From: Dichetophora obliterata
Taxonomy: Eukaryota > Arthropoda > Insecta > Diptera > Sciomyzidae
Assembly (NCBI GenBank): GCA_963920525.1
Contig: OY986437.1
Span: 115,622,715-115,686,714 of the forward strand
DNA length: 64,000 bases
Direction of reading: 5' to 3'
The notes under the pieces were generated by a model. The model worked only from the letters and a program-made list of their open reading frames with translations. It was not told the origin of the DNA and did not search any database. Of the stretch, positions 1 through 10,854 are shown one piece after another; position 1 is the stretch's first letter, and each line of letters begins with the position of its first letter. A program made the translations under genes and the position numbers.

Positions 1-110
1 TTAAATCGTGGATCGTAGAAAAGCAAGAGCAACTTTAACATGCCATAAAATCCACTTGTTCTGAATTGTTTTGAATAACAATTCAGCGTGATATGAGTTC
101 AGATGTGTTA

Positions 111-550
111 GAGCCCGAACAGAACCAAAGCGGATGTCGGATGGCGGGCCTCTCTCGGCAAAATCCGATGAGAACACGTCCAGAATAGGAGCGGTTGTCG
201 GATCACGGTTGCATTTCATATTGAGAATGATACAAATTATTTTATATTATGCTTTGAATTCACATGAATGCAACACAGGCACAAAAACAGAATTTCAGAT
301 CATAGTAAAAACTAAGAAAATAACACTGAACGTACCCTTTAGAACTTTAGAAAAAATATGGCAACATTTAAGTCACTCAGAGAGAGAGATCCGCCACCCG
401 TCAGAGAGAAATTAGAATAGATTCTATTCTGGCGTTTTCCCGTCACGCATTTCTACGGCGATTTCATTTTTGACAGCTGCATATATTTTCATGTATTTTG
501 TAGCACGGCGAATCCGACAACCGACATCCGCTTTGGTTCAGTTCGGGCTC
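111..550. mobile_element. MITE with 30 bp terminal inverted repeats and TTA duplication
   Basis: The ends are inverted repeats, GAGCCCGAAC at the left and its complement at the right; pairing extends about 30 bp with a single mismatch (111-140 against 521-550). Both ends are flanked by TTA (108-110 and 551-553), the 3 bp duplication typical of PIF/Harbinger elements. There is no transposase-like ORF inside, so it is non-autonomous. The superfamily is inferred from the TSD only. Confidence 0.7.
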
Positions 551-560
551 TTAACTTTTA

Positions 561-974
561 TGCCGTGGTTATGCTAGCCAAACATGATTGCCGAACTTTC
601 CAGTGTTGGCTGTAGTCATTTTGTATAATAGCATCAAAAAAGTAGGTAAAAGTATTAAAAAGTGAAGTTGATTGTGTCTTCAAGTAACCCTTAACATAAA
701 CAGCTAGCTAGCATGTCAGATATATGCAAACCATTTTGTTTAAGATATTATAATAAAAATTCAGAGTAAGTAATATCAGTTCGTATATTTTAATTCGTTA
801 ATTTTAAGTACAAAAATGCAAATTAGGGTTGTGCTTTTTTGTGTTTTGACATACTATTACATATAATGCAACTGTGCCACCAATCATAGCATTAACACCA
901 AACAAACATTTCAGCGAAGAGAAGAAATTAACAAAAATGAACACCGAACATGTTTGGCTAGCATAACCACGGCA
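561..974. mobile_element. MITE with perfect 26-27 bp inverted repeats and TTA duplication
   Basis: The left end TGCCGTGGTTATGCTAGCCA and following bases to 586 are matched perfectly, in inverse, at 949-974. TTA flanks both sides (558-560, 975-977). No coding capacity is visible. The perfect inverted repeats suggest a younger insertion than the neighbouring MITE, from which it is separated by only a few bases. Confidence 0.75.
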
Positions 975-1244
975 TTACATGTGTCGAATCATATGCAAGT
1001 TAAACAGTGGGTTGGTCACAGCTAAATCACTCAAGACTTCTGAAGAGGAAATGTAGCTATTTCCGAAACAGGCTGTCTAGTCTGCTATGTTATTGACTTT
1101 TTACAAAGTTGTTGTTGTTGCTTTTGCCTTCTTTCATAAATTACTTGACCTCAAGCTCCAAAATCTAAAATCAAAAACGTAAAAAGGAAAACAAAAAACA
1201 TGAAAATAATAATTGTAGCCATGAGGGCCGTCTAAATTAATTTT

Positions 1245-1687
1245 TTTTTTTATTTGAGAAAACAACCCTTCTCCACTGCGAACTCTGGGACATTGAAAAT
1301 CAGAAAATTCTAGACAAAAATGCTCACATTGTTAATTAAGCGTTGGTTTTTTCTTCAATATTTTTTTGCTATAAGTGTTCGATGGCTTAGATAAGCGACG
1401 TTGAAAGGCTAGCTTTAAGTTATTGCTGCAGACTTGTACGAAATGGACGCTGAAAGTACTATTAATCTATGTTCTGCTGCTATAATGGCTCTATTAGTGC
1501 GCTCTTTTGGTTTTTTTAAATAGCTTTTAATATTTCTCAGAAATTTTTTCACAGTTTTGCTTTTCCCAATTTTAGCAGCGATTACACAAGCGCTGTACCC
1601 TTCTTCATGAAACGCTTCAATTATAGCTTTCTCAGCTTCACTTAAAACTGTCCATTCTCCATTTTCCGAAAGAAGTATTTTAAACAT
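1245..1687 (-). pseudogene. Tc1-type transposase N-terminal relic
   Basis: On the minus strand an ORF from 1687 to 1415 reads as the helix-turn-helix N-terminus of a Tc1-like transposase: LSEAEKAIIEAFHEEGY, then IAAKIGKSKTVKKFLRN and a run rich in K and R. Past its stop the same family resemblance continues in broken frames (a KKKPTLN motif near 1335-1355), which in Tc1 proteins precedes the catalytic domain. The DDE core is absent. Clear terminal inverted repeats were not found. Tc1 transposases normally have about 340 residues; only about 130 are traceable here. The family assignment is from motif resemblance. Confidence 0.6.
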
Positions 1688-2162
1688 TTACTATGCAAGT
1701 ATAAACCAATTGCTATGAGAAATTTTGCACAACTTTTTGCGATCACGTAAGAGTCAGTACTGTCTTTATCCTAATGACGCATTGCAAAACGTTCTTTCTC
1801 ACATGTTTGCAAATATTTGTTACAGGAATTTAACGGTACTTATCACAATGTGGCTACTTTTTTGCAAAGCCACAGTGGAATATATTTATATTTATTTTTC
1901 ATCAAAAACAAGTTTATAACCTTAATAGAAGTAATTTTTTTATTAATGTTCAGCAAAATGCATATGTCTTTATGCTAATGACGTGCAGTGTATAAATGCT
2001 GATCTCTTATATTCTGAGTATTACTGCTTTTGAGAGGTATTTGCTGAACTCCCAAAAAATATTAGAATTCGAAATTCAACACAGTAATTATTTCAAATAA
2101 AAAATTATGTCATTTATATTTTTTTTCATAATGATTGTTGGGACCGATTTTTCAACGCTGAT

Positions 2163-2306
2163 GTTAACTTACCAAAATTTGACGTTTAAACTTGGTTTAA
2201 CTAGAAATTTCAGCATTCCTTGAAGCTAAATTGACTTAAATGATCACATAATATGTTTCTTTTTTGCCTAAACCGAGTTTAAAAGTCCAATTTTGGTGAG
2301 TTAACC
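2163..2306. repeat. Hairpin-type MITE
   Basis: GTTAACTTACCAAAATTTGA at 2163 is matched in inverse by TCCAATTTTGGTGAGTTAAC ending at 2306, and the pairing extends inwards through TTTAAACTTGGTTTAA. Several mismatches indicate age. No ORF and no clear TSD. Confidence 0.45.
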
Positions 2307-2513
2307 TCAGTGTGTTGTGATTTGATTAGGGCAGAATAAATTATCGGATTAAATTATGAAGAAAACTGTTTTAGCTTAAAGCCATTTTTAGATTTTCCAA
2401 ACTCTTGTCCATTAACACTGTGCGCTTTTTTGTATCTTTTTTCTCTGTATTTGATAATTGTATTTGATATTGTATTTGATAAAAAAACGCTTAGCTCACT
2501 TAATTTTGGTATA

Positions 2514-3083
2514 AGGAATCTCGTGGTGACATTTCTTTTACCACTTTACCGAACATTTTAGAACAAAATTTTATTTCTTAAGATATATCAAAAATTACTC
2601 AAGATATGCACTCATTTCCATGTTGATAACTCTTGAACCATTAGGATTTTCATTTTAGTTTCTTAGGAAAAGTTCTTTCTATAATTCTGACCAACAACTT
2701 TGCTGAATAAATGAGTTTGAAAAAATCGCTTCCAATGGGTCTTATCGAGTGATTCTAACAAAAAGTCAAACGAAGAAAATTCGAACAACATTGCGTATGA
2801 GTAACATTTTTTGCTTTGAAGCGTTGAAAGCGGGCAAGACATATGTTGCTTATTAAAGGTTTAAAGACAATTTCAAATGATTTTTCGTTATATTTGTGTT
2901 CAATATATATTTGTTGAATGGCAAGAATAATAGAAATAACTTTGCTGATAAAACCAAAAAAAAAAATCATAATGATTCAAGGGTTCTTCAACATGCAAAT
3001 GAGTGCATATCTGGACTAATTAAAAAAAATGTGCACTTAATTCTACGGTAAAGTGGCAAAACGGATGTTACTACGAGATTCCT
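2514..3083. mobile_element. DNA element with about 130 bp imperfect inverted repeats
   Basis: The left end AGGAATCTCGTGGTGACAT is matched in inverse at 3083 (AGGAATCTCGTAGTAACAT on the opposite strand). Further paired blocks follow in the same order, including CCACTTTACCG and GATATGCACTCATTT (about 2514-2640 against 2985-3083). The centre contains no recognised coding sequence. No TSD is clear, so the superfamily is unknown. Confidence 0.6.
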
Positions 3084-3577
3084 CATTTTAAAGTTGAGTG
3101 AAAAAAGTTGAAATTATTAAATACATATTTTCGTGCCGCAGAGTGTAATTAATGCCGCAAATTCAAACACGAAATATGAGTACAAGTTATCAACTTATTT
3201 GTGGAATTCAATTCAAATACCAAATGTGATAAAATGACTTCTCATAATTATATGCACAGATATATGATATTAATAATCAATTTAATAAATATTTACATAA
3301 AGACAAATATATCTTTAGTTTTAAAGTATTTTTACTCAAAAAATGTACCGGCGATGTCTGTAAAATCCAGGAATTTTCTTTAAATACCCCGATACTGCTC
3401 TTTCCAAATATGGCAACCCTAGATGCAGGATTGGCTGAAAATATATATTTGTGTGTGTGTGCAAAAATGCTTTTGTGTACGCATCTACAGTAGTTCGAGC
3501 GAATTCATTTGTTTGTAGTTGCGTTACCAAAGTCCCAGTGGGAATTTTAGCTAGTGTTACGCAAAAGAAGGCATGCT

Positions 3578-3789
3578 TACTTACTTACTTAGTTGGCGCT
3601 ACAACCGTTGTCGGTCTTGGCCTCATCTTAAAATTTGCGTCAGCCATTTCTCTCTCTCGCTTGCTGGCGCTAATTGGAAATTCCAAGCTTCGTCAGGTTG
3701 TCCTCTACTTGGTCTTGGTCTTCCAACGAAGATGCGGTAGTTCCTTTCTGCGTTGACCACAGCTAGGTACCGAATCGAATATAAAGGAG
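3578..3789 (-). mobile_element. 5'-truncated RTE-like LINE tail with (GTAA)n end
   Basis: On the minus strand this 212 bp insert encodes a tail resembling RTE-type ORF C-termini (GRPRPSRGQPDEAWNF, then EREKW), frameshifted and followed by a short 3' end and a tetranucleotide run (TTAC on the plus strand, 3577-3592). GGCATGCT at 3570-3577 and 3790-3797 is a plausible target-site duplication. The RTE assignment rests on motif resemblance and the tetranucleotide tail; another LINE clade is possible. Confidence 0.5.
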
Positions 3790-4744
3790 GGCATGCTAGT
3801 AGTGCTTTTATTGGCGTAAAAATACCTTCCATGATCGCTGTATTGATGAGTGCTTCTTTAAAGCCTACCTGGTTCTGAGTCTTTTCATATAATTTTATAT
3901 GATAAAATTTTTTAAACATATTAGAAATAATTAAAAATGATCAGGAAAATTTTTAAAAAAAATCGAAATTTAAAAAAAAAAAAACAAAAAAGTTTTTTAT
4001 TTTAAGTTTATATTTATATTGCTTTTCTTTCTAATTTGCATTCTCAAAAAGGTCTTCTAGCAGGCCTCTTTAGAGTTGCAAGTGAGGAAGGCCTAGAAAA
4101 TTTTCTCGTTTTATATAAAAAAGTTAATGAGCTTGGTTATGATTGCGGAAGGCTTAAAAAATCCATATGATGGCTTGCTAGAAGCGTTTCGAAGCCCTGT
4201 TTTTGCCCACTGGGTTGCTTGTGTTGCAGCGTCAAAAACATGTTGACATTTAAAATTTACAACAAAAACAACAACATCAACACTGAAATAGTAGCAAAAC
4301 TGCAATTAGCCACAACAGAAAGCAAATTTTCAAAACTACCTGTTCAAGAGAAAATAAACGATCGAGAGAGGGGTTTTGGCCAGTTGTGCTGCCAACAATT
4401 AAACTTAAAAGGTTGCGAGGAAAATGTGGTTTTATGTGTAGCTACAACGAGCAGTTACCAGAATGCTGAAACCCTGCAGTGAAAAATCTTACTAGTCATA
4501 GAACTATTTTACTCTTAGATAAATGAAACTAGTCAAGAAAATACCCTATGTTTTATTAGTTCAATCTTGCTACCAAAAAATTGCCAGCTAATTTTTCTTT
4601 TTCATTTCTAAATTTGGATGAATCTTTCTAAGAAAAATAAACGTAACGCATTTTGCGAAACGAAAACGTCGAATCGATTTTTCGTTACGGGAACGAGCTG
4701 ATTAAAACCATTTTTTTTTTCTTATCTGTGTATCTTGGACAGTA

Positions 4745-5871
4745 GACCGGTTATTTGAAAAAAAAATTTGAGATCAATCTGTCCCGGGCATAAAAAGTTT
4801 CCATTTGGCTTAGAAGTTTCTGATATGAAATTTGGTGATGATCGGATTATGTTTGGTGAACCCAATGGGGCTTCAAAAAATCTCATTACGTATTACATAG
4901 AAAAATATGTGGTTTTATTCAAATTAATTAAAAATAAGCAATATTTAACTTATTTTTCTTACTCAGCACTAAATTGTTCTTTTTTGTTTAAATACCTTTT
5001 CAAAAAGTTATCTTTGATCCAAATCGGTCGAAAAATAAGAGAGATATAACACTTCTAATATATCATCAACCTTGCTTCTTTTTTATTATAGAATGCTAGT
5101 TTTTAATTGTTTTAAATTTCGAGACATGGCATTATTACCCAGGTAACATTGACAGTTGGTTGGGAAACCATCTTCTGCCAATAAATATACTCTCAAAGAG
5201 AGCTCCCACAATTCTTAATGGCCGCATTCAGCGGAGTCACCTGATGTGAACAGTGCTGCCAGAAGAATTTTGAGCCTGTAACTGTAACGTCGTAAATGAC
5301 ATAAAAAGTGGATTTATGCAATTTGACCCCTCTACGTGGGACTACAACGACGATTTCAAAGATGCCGTTCACTTTTGTAACAATTTGTTCGTCGACAATG
5401 ATACTGCTGAGGGGGGAGTCAAATTCATGAAAGACTACAACCGTATCTTTACAAATGATGAAGATCAGAAGCAATTAGTACTGCAAATGGTTGAATAGTA
5501 CCCAAACAAATATCCATCGTTTTCCAAATCTGCTCTATCGTAATCAATGCATTCTTGTTACTTTCTTATTTTTCAACCGATTTTGTTCAATGATAACTTT
5601 TTGGAAAGATATTTTAATTTAAAGAACAACTATGTGCTAAATAAGTAAGAAAAATAAGTAAAATATTGCTTATTTTTTATTAAATTGAATAAAACCACAT
5701 ATTTTTCTATGTAATACGCAAGGATATTTTTTGAAGCCAAATTGGGTCCACCAAACATAATCCGATCATCCGATTTTATATCAGAAACTTCTAAGCCAAA
5801 AGGAAGCTTTTTATGCCCGGGACAAAAAGATCGCACAATTTAAAAAATTTCAGTATAGAAAAAAACCGGTC
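4745..5871. mobile_element. DNA transposon relic with about 300 bp terminal inverted repeats
   Basis: The outer ends are TA GACCGGTT at 4743 and AACCGGTC TA ending at 5873, so a TA target duplication is likely. The arms (4745-5042 and 5562-5871) are inverted copies of each other at high identity, sharing blocks such as CCCGGGCATAAAAAG, TTGGCTTAGAAGTTTCTGAT and ATCGGATTATGTTTGGTG. Apparent ORFs of 93 and 68 residues in the two arms are the same sequence read from opposite strands and are not necessarily coding. The 520 bp between the arms holds a fragment of an ORF of unknown family (separate entry). TA duplication suggests the Tc1/mariner group, but the long arms are unusual for it. Confidence 0.7.
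5316..5498 (+). pseudogene. ORF fragment of unknown family inside the long-inverted-repeat element
   Basis: A 60-residue acidic reading frame with a core NDTAEGGVKFMKDYN and EDQKQLVLQMVE, ending in TAG; the same frame continues for a few residues after the stop (YPNKYPSF). From memory it resembles the C-terminal part (NDTAERGVKL-type) of uncharacterised proteins that are repetitive in arthropod genomes, but I cannot name the family. It sits between the two arms of the 4745-5871 element and may be the residue of its transposase or accessory protein. No start or upstream domain is preserved. Confidence 0.4.
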
Positions 5872-6329
5872 TATTGGTCAGCCATTTTTACAGAACGCGT
5901 TTTAGTTTAACTTTTGTTCCATTCAGTTTGTTCATTTCGAGCTTATCTTCTTTTTTCGTAAAAACTAAAGTTTTCGTGTAAGTATAAATATAGTTTTATG
6001 TCTTAAGATGGATAAAAAAGGATATTATGAAGTGCGCCGGGAATTGGAAAGAGTTCGTGAAAATTAGATATGTATCTAATAATTTTTTTTAACTTATTCA
6101 GAGAGGGATACTGAATGAAATACAAGACGTATCCTTAGAAAAGTACGTACGGGACAATGAATGAAAATCGGTTGTGTTCACTGATGAAAAAAAAATTCAA
6201 TTAGGTGAGAATTGAACTGACAAAAATTTACCTAGTTTACGTGCGCGTGTTGCATTTCGCTGTGTCAGTTAAAACGCGCGCACAGAAACCAGGACGATTT
6301 TGTACCCTTGTCTTGCAATACACAGTTTA

Positions 6330-7999
6330 TTAAAAACGAATAAACAAAAAATATTTTTCTCTGACAAATGGTTTTCTGATTGCAATGATTTTGCCATTTA
6401 CCTCAAATGAAGAATTATCGTTGCCCTTGACGTTTTGAAGTCTATGTTGTTGAACCGTTTGAAGCTCTTTCGACATAGTCGTATTCTTATGAAAATCGCT
6501 ATTATGCCCAAAAACATGATTTCTGCTATAGTGGCTGCGATGATATCCACCCAGTATTGGTGTTTTCGAATTGTTTTCCAGTTGGTAGCGAAGGGTTGTT
6601 AGCGATTTACTGAATTCTCTTTCATTAGACTTTAACAATTCAGTTAGGTCTGCTGTTAACGGAATTACCTATTCATTTCATATTTGCATGGGTTCTTGAC
6701 TGCTAGCCTTACTACTGTTGATCATTGACTATGGTTAGGAGAATAAATTTTGACTGAATGATGCAGTCAGGAGTGACGTGGATAGTTCCAGTTTCATTTA
6801 AAATAACTTCCTCACGATTAACTCCGCAAATAGTATCTACTGTTGTTTAATAAGGTGTGACAAATATAGATGCGTTGTGAGTCCACAATTCTTTCCAGAT
6901 GGTGTTGCTCAAGCTAAATTTTTGGGATGGACATCTTTTGAAAGATAGTTTTTTATACAGTTGTTGAATGATGCAATTTTCACTTGTGTCGATGTTAAGA
7001 AATATTGCTGGCTGCAAGATGAGTGTCATCGCGTTCCATTTGAGGCTTTATTGATGTCTTCGTTTGATGATTCAAAATAACAAGTTAAAGTTCACTCCAT
7101 ACAAGGACGTTGTCATTTGAACCTCTTGGAAAACATTGTCTTTTTTTCTTTTCTGATATGGCGTTAATTTTTAACAACTCGTAATCCTCGACAACATCCA
7201 GTCTATCAAGTGGCTCCACTAGAACTTTTAGGCCGTTCCCCAACATTTTTGTACAATTTTCGATTATTTCATTCATTTGATGAGGTATAAATTCACAGAG
7301 AGGACTTCGCTTGAGGTAAGCATTAAGCAGTTTGTTGTTTAGATTAACTTCCATGGCATTTAGAATGTGAATGTTTACCTTGTTGACCTCTGTTGCCTTG
7401 TGCTATTTACCCATGCTGTTTATTGGTTAGATTCCCTCCTTAAGTTTTCTTGTGAAGTTATTTCTTTTAGCATTTATTCGTGCCTCTGTCTTATTCACAG
7501 CGACCATTGCCGTCAACATAGTATTTATGGTGGTTTTAGCATTTTTAATAAGTTCTTTCTGGTTTTTATCCAAAGACTCGATCGGTACATCAATATTCCA
7601 AGGATTCCTCTTTTCTGCCTGCGCGGAAACATGTTGCACCGGTTGAATATATCAAATATATATTTCAAATTCTTTTTTTAAGTGATGCACTAGTTTGTTG
7701 CATTGACTATCATGTGTCAGTTCCTTATTCATAGTTTGATTCAATGATATTTGATCAGTGGTAAAAATTAAAGTTGGCAGTGTAGATGTGCAGCGTAGTA
7801 TGCCTCGTTTCACCTACGCTGTTCCAAGGCCTTCGACGAACAGTCCTGGGCTCGGATGAGTAAAAGTATGTTTTGCCGTCAATCTCGGTTTGGCCAGTAA
7901 ACATAAAAGCATAATAACTGAAAGTGTTGATACTTTATTTGTTTTATCTTTCAGATTTTTCTCGGGCTGCTTTTGGATATCAGGACTTTCTTTTGTCAT
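6330..7999 (-). pseudogene. Envelope-like region of the BEL/Pao element, heavily decayed
   Basis: Downstream (in the minus direction) of the pol remains are several broken minus-strand reading frames: 7999-7814 with a hydrophobic leader-like stretch (VIMLLCLLAK) followed by PGLFVEGLGTA, 7639-7427, 7354-7085 and 6638-6330. A leader followed by a GLYFE-like motif, and a second hydrophobic stretch near 6480-6550, match the layout of envelope-like third ORFs in some insect BEL/Pao and gypsy elements. At least four frame breaks or stops separate the pieces, so no functional product is possible. Assignment is by position and faint motif similarity; an unrelated third ORF is the alternative. Confidence 0.4.
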
Positions 8000-8024
8000 G
8001 ATACCTCCTTCTCTTCTTGGGCAT

Positions 8025-9550
8025 TGTTGACATTATCGTCAGTGGGTAGAAAACAAATATTTTGTATGGACCTTTTAACTGCACCTTTCTGCATCTTTAC
8101 AGTGGCCATTCAACCAAGTCCATCTGCTCCCTTATGAACTTCCACTAAACGCCCCAAAGGTTATCTCGTTGGAAACAATTCCTCATCTTCCAATAGTACT
8201 AGTTGACTCGGTTCCAAGTTATCCTTTTGTTTTACCCATTTATACCGCTGCTGTTGAAGGCGTTTAATGTAATCTTGATGCCATCGATTGCAAATATCTT
8301 GTTTAATTTTTTGCACTATCTTCCAACGTTTGAGGCTGCTATTTGCTATGCTAATAACACTATCGTGTGTAGGTGCTAGGATGGCTGCACCAATTATAAA
8401 GTATTCTGGCGTTAAGACATCAAGATCGTCTATGTTGTGTGTACAAGTTAAATTTTATTCTCCTACAATGCGGTTCAGATGATATTTGACTGATTTTACT
8501 CCTGCCTCCCAAAGTCCTCTGAAATGTGGTGAGCCAGGTGGAATAAAATGCAACTGTATTCCTTGCTCAGAGATGTTATTTTTTTCTTGAATATGTTTAA
8601 GTAAGTTATTACCTCGTACGAAAATTGTACCATTGTCACTGTGGACTGCTCCTCTTCGGCTGATCATTCGTTGAAACGCATAATGAAACGCATTACCAAA
8701 AGTCTTTCCGTGGTAAGGTCTGAAGTCATTTCGAGATGTATTGCTCTTGTCGAGAGGCACACAAAGACTGCAATATAAATTTTATGTGATTTGACTCCCC
8801 GAATTTGAGAACACTTCATATGCACTGGTCTAGCAAAATCAACACCACAGTGAGTAAATCTTGACAAGTTGACTCTGAGCTGTGGGAGTTGTTCCATCAA
8901 TTGAGTTTGCCCTTGCACCTTGAAACGAAAACATTTTTAACACTTATTGTTGAGTACTCTTACAGTTTGTGTCCCTCTTATGATCCAAAATTTTTTTCGT
9001 GTATAGTTGAGTGTCAGTTTTACTCCTCCATGCATCGTAACCAAATGTGCTTGTTTGATGATAACCCTTGCTTAAGAGCATGCGTTAGATAAAATCATTG
9101 GATGCTTTTGATCAGTTGACAGATTCGAGTGACGCACTCTGTCCCCAAACTCTTAAAATCTCTCTTAAAATCTGCATCATCAAATGGATTTATTGAGTAA
9201 AGTGAACTGTTTTCCTTTAACTGCTTCTGCCTTTAATTTTTTATGTCTTTTCAAAGCAGAATTGAGCAAACCTTACCAATAATCTTTCTGCTACCTTAAT
9301 CTCATCAACTTTCGAATAGCCAATGATCGAATCTTGCAGATTTATTACTTTTAGTGTTGTATACAAATCTTAAACAGTATGCTGTTACTCGATAGAGTTT
9401 ATTTAGTGAGGAGATTCTTGCTGTTAGCTTGTCTACATTACTGATATTCAGTTGCTTTCGTTATATTTTAACCATTGCGGTTATCTCCAAATGTTCCTCT
9501 AGATGGAATGTCTGCGGGATTCTCTTTCCCTGGTGCAAAGCGTATTTGTT
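8025..9550 (-). pseudogene. BEL/Pao pol remains: RNase H end, integrase, C-terminal tail
   Basis: Read on the minus strand, in order: the end of the RT/RNase H region near 9540-9490 (FAPGKENPADIPSRGTFGD, typical of BEL/Pao); the integrase zinc domain about 9110-8900 (AHLVTMHGG, RKKFWIIRG, then C-x2-C with a stop codon between); the integrase core, with catalytic D in CGVDFARP (about 8850), D in HSDNGT (about 8640) and E in GLWEAGVKS (about 8510), spread over two overlapping frames (8918-8664 and 8760-8455), so at least one frameshift lies between them; and the conserved C-terminal tail about 8270-8030 (W-x2-DYI, KWVKQ, LVLLEDEELFPTR, ADG, ATVKMQKGAVKRS). Protease and most of the RT are missing: recognisable sequence stops near 9545. 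Dead copy. Confidence 0.8.
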
Positions 9551-9789
9551 AGGCTAGTGCTAAACAGTTCCGGGATCGGAACAAACATGGAACGTTTCTT
9601 TCGAAAAGCTGAAAATGTGAAAAAGTGAAAAGGTGAAAAAGTAAAAAGGTTATTTATGTACTATGTCTTAGAAGTCAACAAACATAAAAATAAATTAAAT
9701 ATATATAATTGCGTAGAAATTAAAGTGCGAGACTATAGCTTCAATGCTATAGTACCCTGACTTCAGACAATCTACTATGGTTGCCTACG

Positions 9790-10813
9790 CCTTAACTATA
9801 TTCCAAAAGCTTGGAGAGAGACAAAAGTTATCTTCATACCGAAAGCGGGTAAGTCCTCTCACACTAAATCGAATGACTTCAGACCTATAAGCCTCTCTTC
9901 CTTTCTGGTTAAAATTCTAGAGAGACTTATTGGGCTTCTTCTTAAGCCGAAACTTGACAGGCTTCTAAAATCCCAACATGCCTACATTAAAGGCAAATCT
10001 ACAGAGACAGCTCTGCACTCTCTTGTGTCTACCATCGAAAAATCACTTGAGAACAAAGAATACGCACTTGCTGCTTTTCTAGATATAGCAGGGGCATTCA
10101 ATAACGTCCAGACGATATTGCAATCATTTTTAGCGGAAATTTTCCCCAGACTCTCTGCCAACTCATGGAGAGAGCACTCTTAATTCTCTCGAGATGGGCA
10201 TCCTCGTGTGGTTTAAGTGTAAACCCCGAGAAAACAGATCTTATTCTTTTCACTAGGAAATATAAAAACCAACCTAGAACCTCCGCGTCAGAACGGCACG
10301 AGGTTGCTCTTTAGCGACAGCACGAAATACGTAGGAGTTATTCTGGATAAGAAGCTTATCTGGAATATTAACATTAAGGAACGTGTTAAAAAGGCAAACA
10401 TAGCACTATTTGCCTGTAAAAAAGCTATAAGTAAAAAATGGGGTTTCTCCCCTAGAATAGTACGCTGGATTTATACAGCAATTGTCCACCCCATACTAAT
10501 GTATGGCTCTCTGGTATGGTGGAGGACCCTTGATAAGGCAACCGCACTTCAGAAGTTTGCAAAGGTGCAAAGAAGCGCAGGTCTTTGTATTACGGGGACA
10601 CTGTCCACAACACCAACTAGCGCCCTCAATGTCATGCTTCACCTTCCTCCTCTCGATATCTTTTCCAGGGAATGTGCCAACACAGCAGCCCTGAGACTTA
10701 GAGAATCTGGTAATTGGATATGTAACAACTGCGGTCACACAATTATTTTGAACTCGTCTGCACCCGACAAAACAGACTACTGTGTGCCGTGCTTAAATCT
10801 TGAAAAGAACTAA
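9790..10813 (+). pseudogene. LINE reverse transcriptase, internally deleted
   Basis: The frame opens with ETKVIFIPKAGKSS and NDFRPISLSSFLVKILERL (RT fingers), then QHAYIKGKSTETALHSLV and FLDIAGAFNNVQ, which carries the first catalytic aspartate. Directly after this, near 10110, the sequence jumps to DDIAIIFSGNFPQTLC, the second catalytic block, in a different frame. The intervening roughly 90-100 residues (including the usual PQGG motif) are deleted and the tyrosine-alanine of YADD is lost. A one-base shift near 10270 leads to the thumb ORF 10304-10813: STKYVGVILDKKLIW, RWIYTAIVHPILMYGSLVWW, ITGTLSTTPTSALNV. It cannot be functional. Confidence 0.8.
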
Positions 10814-10854
10814 GTAGTTTTCATCCCTTCACGGCTAGACTGGGCAAACAAAAT

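Larger units (their letters stand above)
6330..9550 (-). mobile_element. Truncated BEL/Pao LTR retroelement
   Basis: Contiguous minus-strand remains of BEL/Pao pol followed by an envelope-like region. No LTR pair could be identified: the high-coordinate end breaks inside the RNase H region near 9545, and the low-coordinate end fades out about 6240-6330. It is therefore a 5'-deleted, decayed copy whose exact borders are uncertain. Confidence 0.65.

Noticed and set aside
4768..5836. Two similar ORFs (93 and 68 codons) on opposite strands, seemingly a duplicated gene
   Set aside because: They lie in the two inverted arms of one transposon, so similarity is explained by the inverted repeat; no sign of preferential conservation of codon positions that I can judge by eye.
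6000..6230. Possible further Tc1 scrap (VVFTDEKK-like frame near 6165-6200)
   Set aside because: Only about 12 residues resemble the catalytic block; too short to list as a feature.
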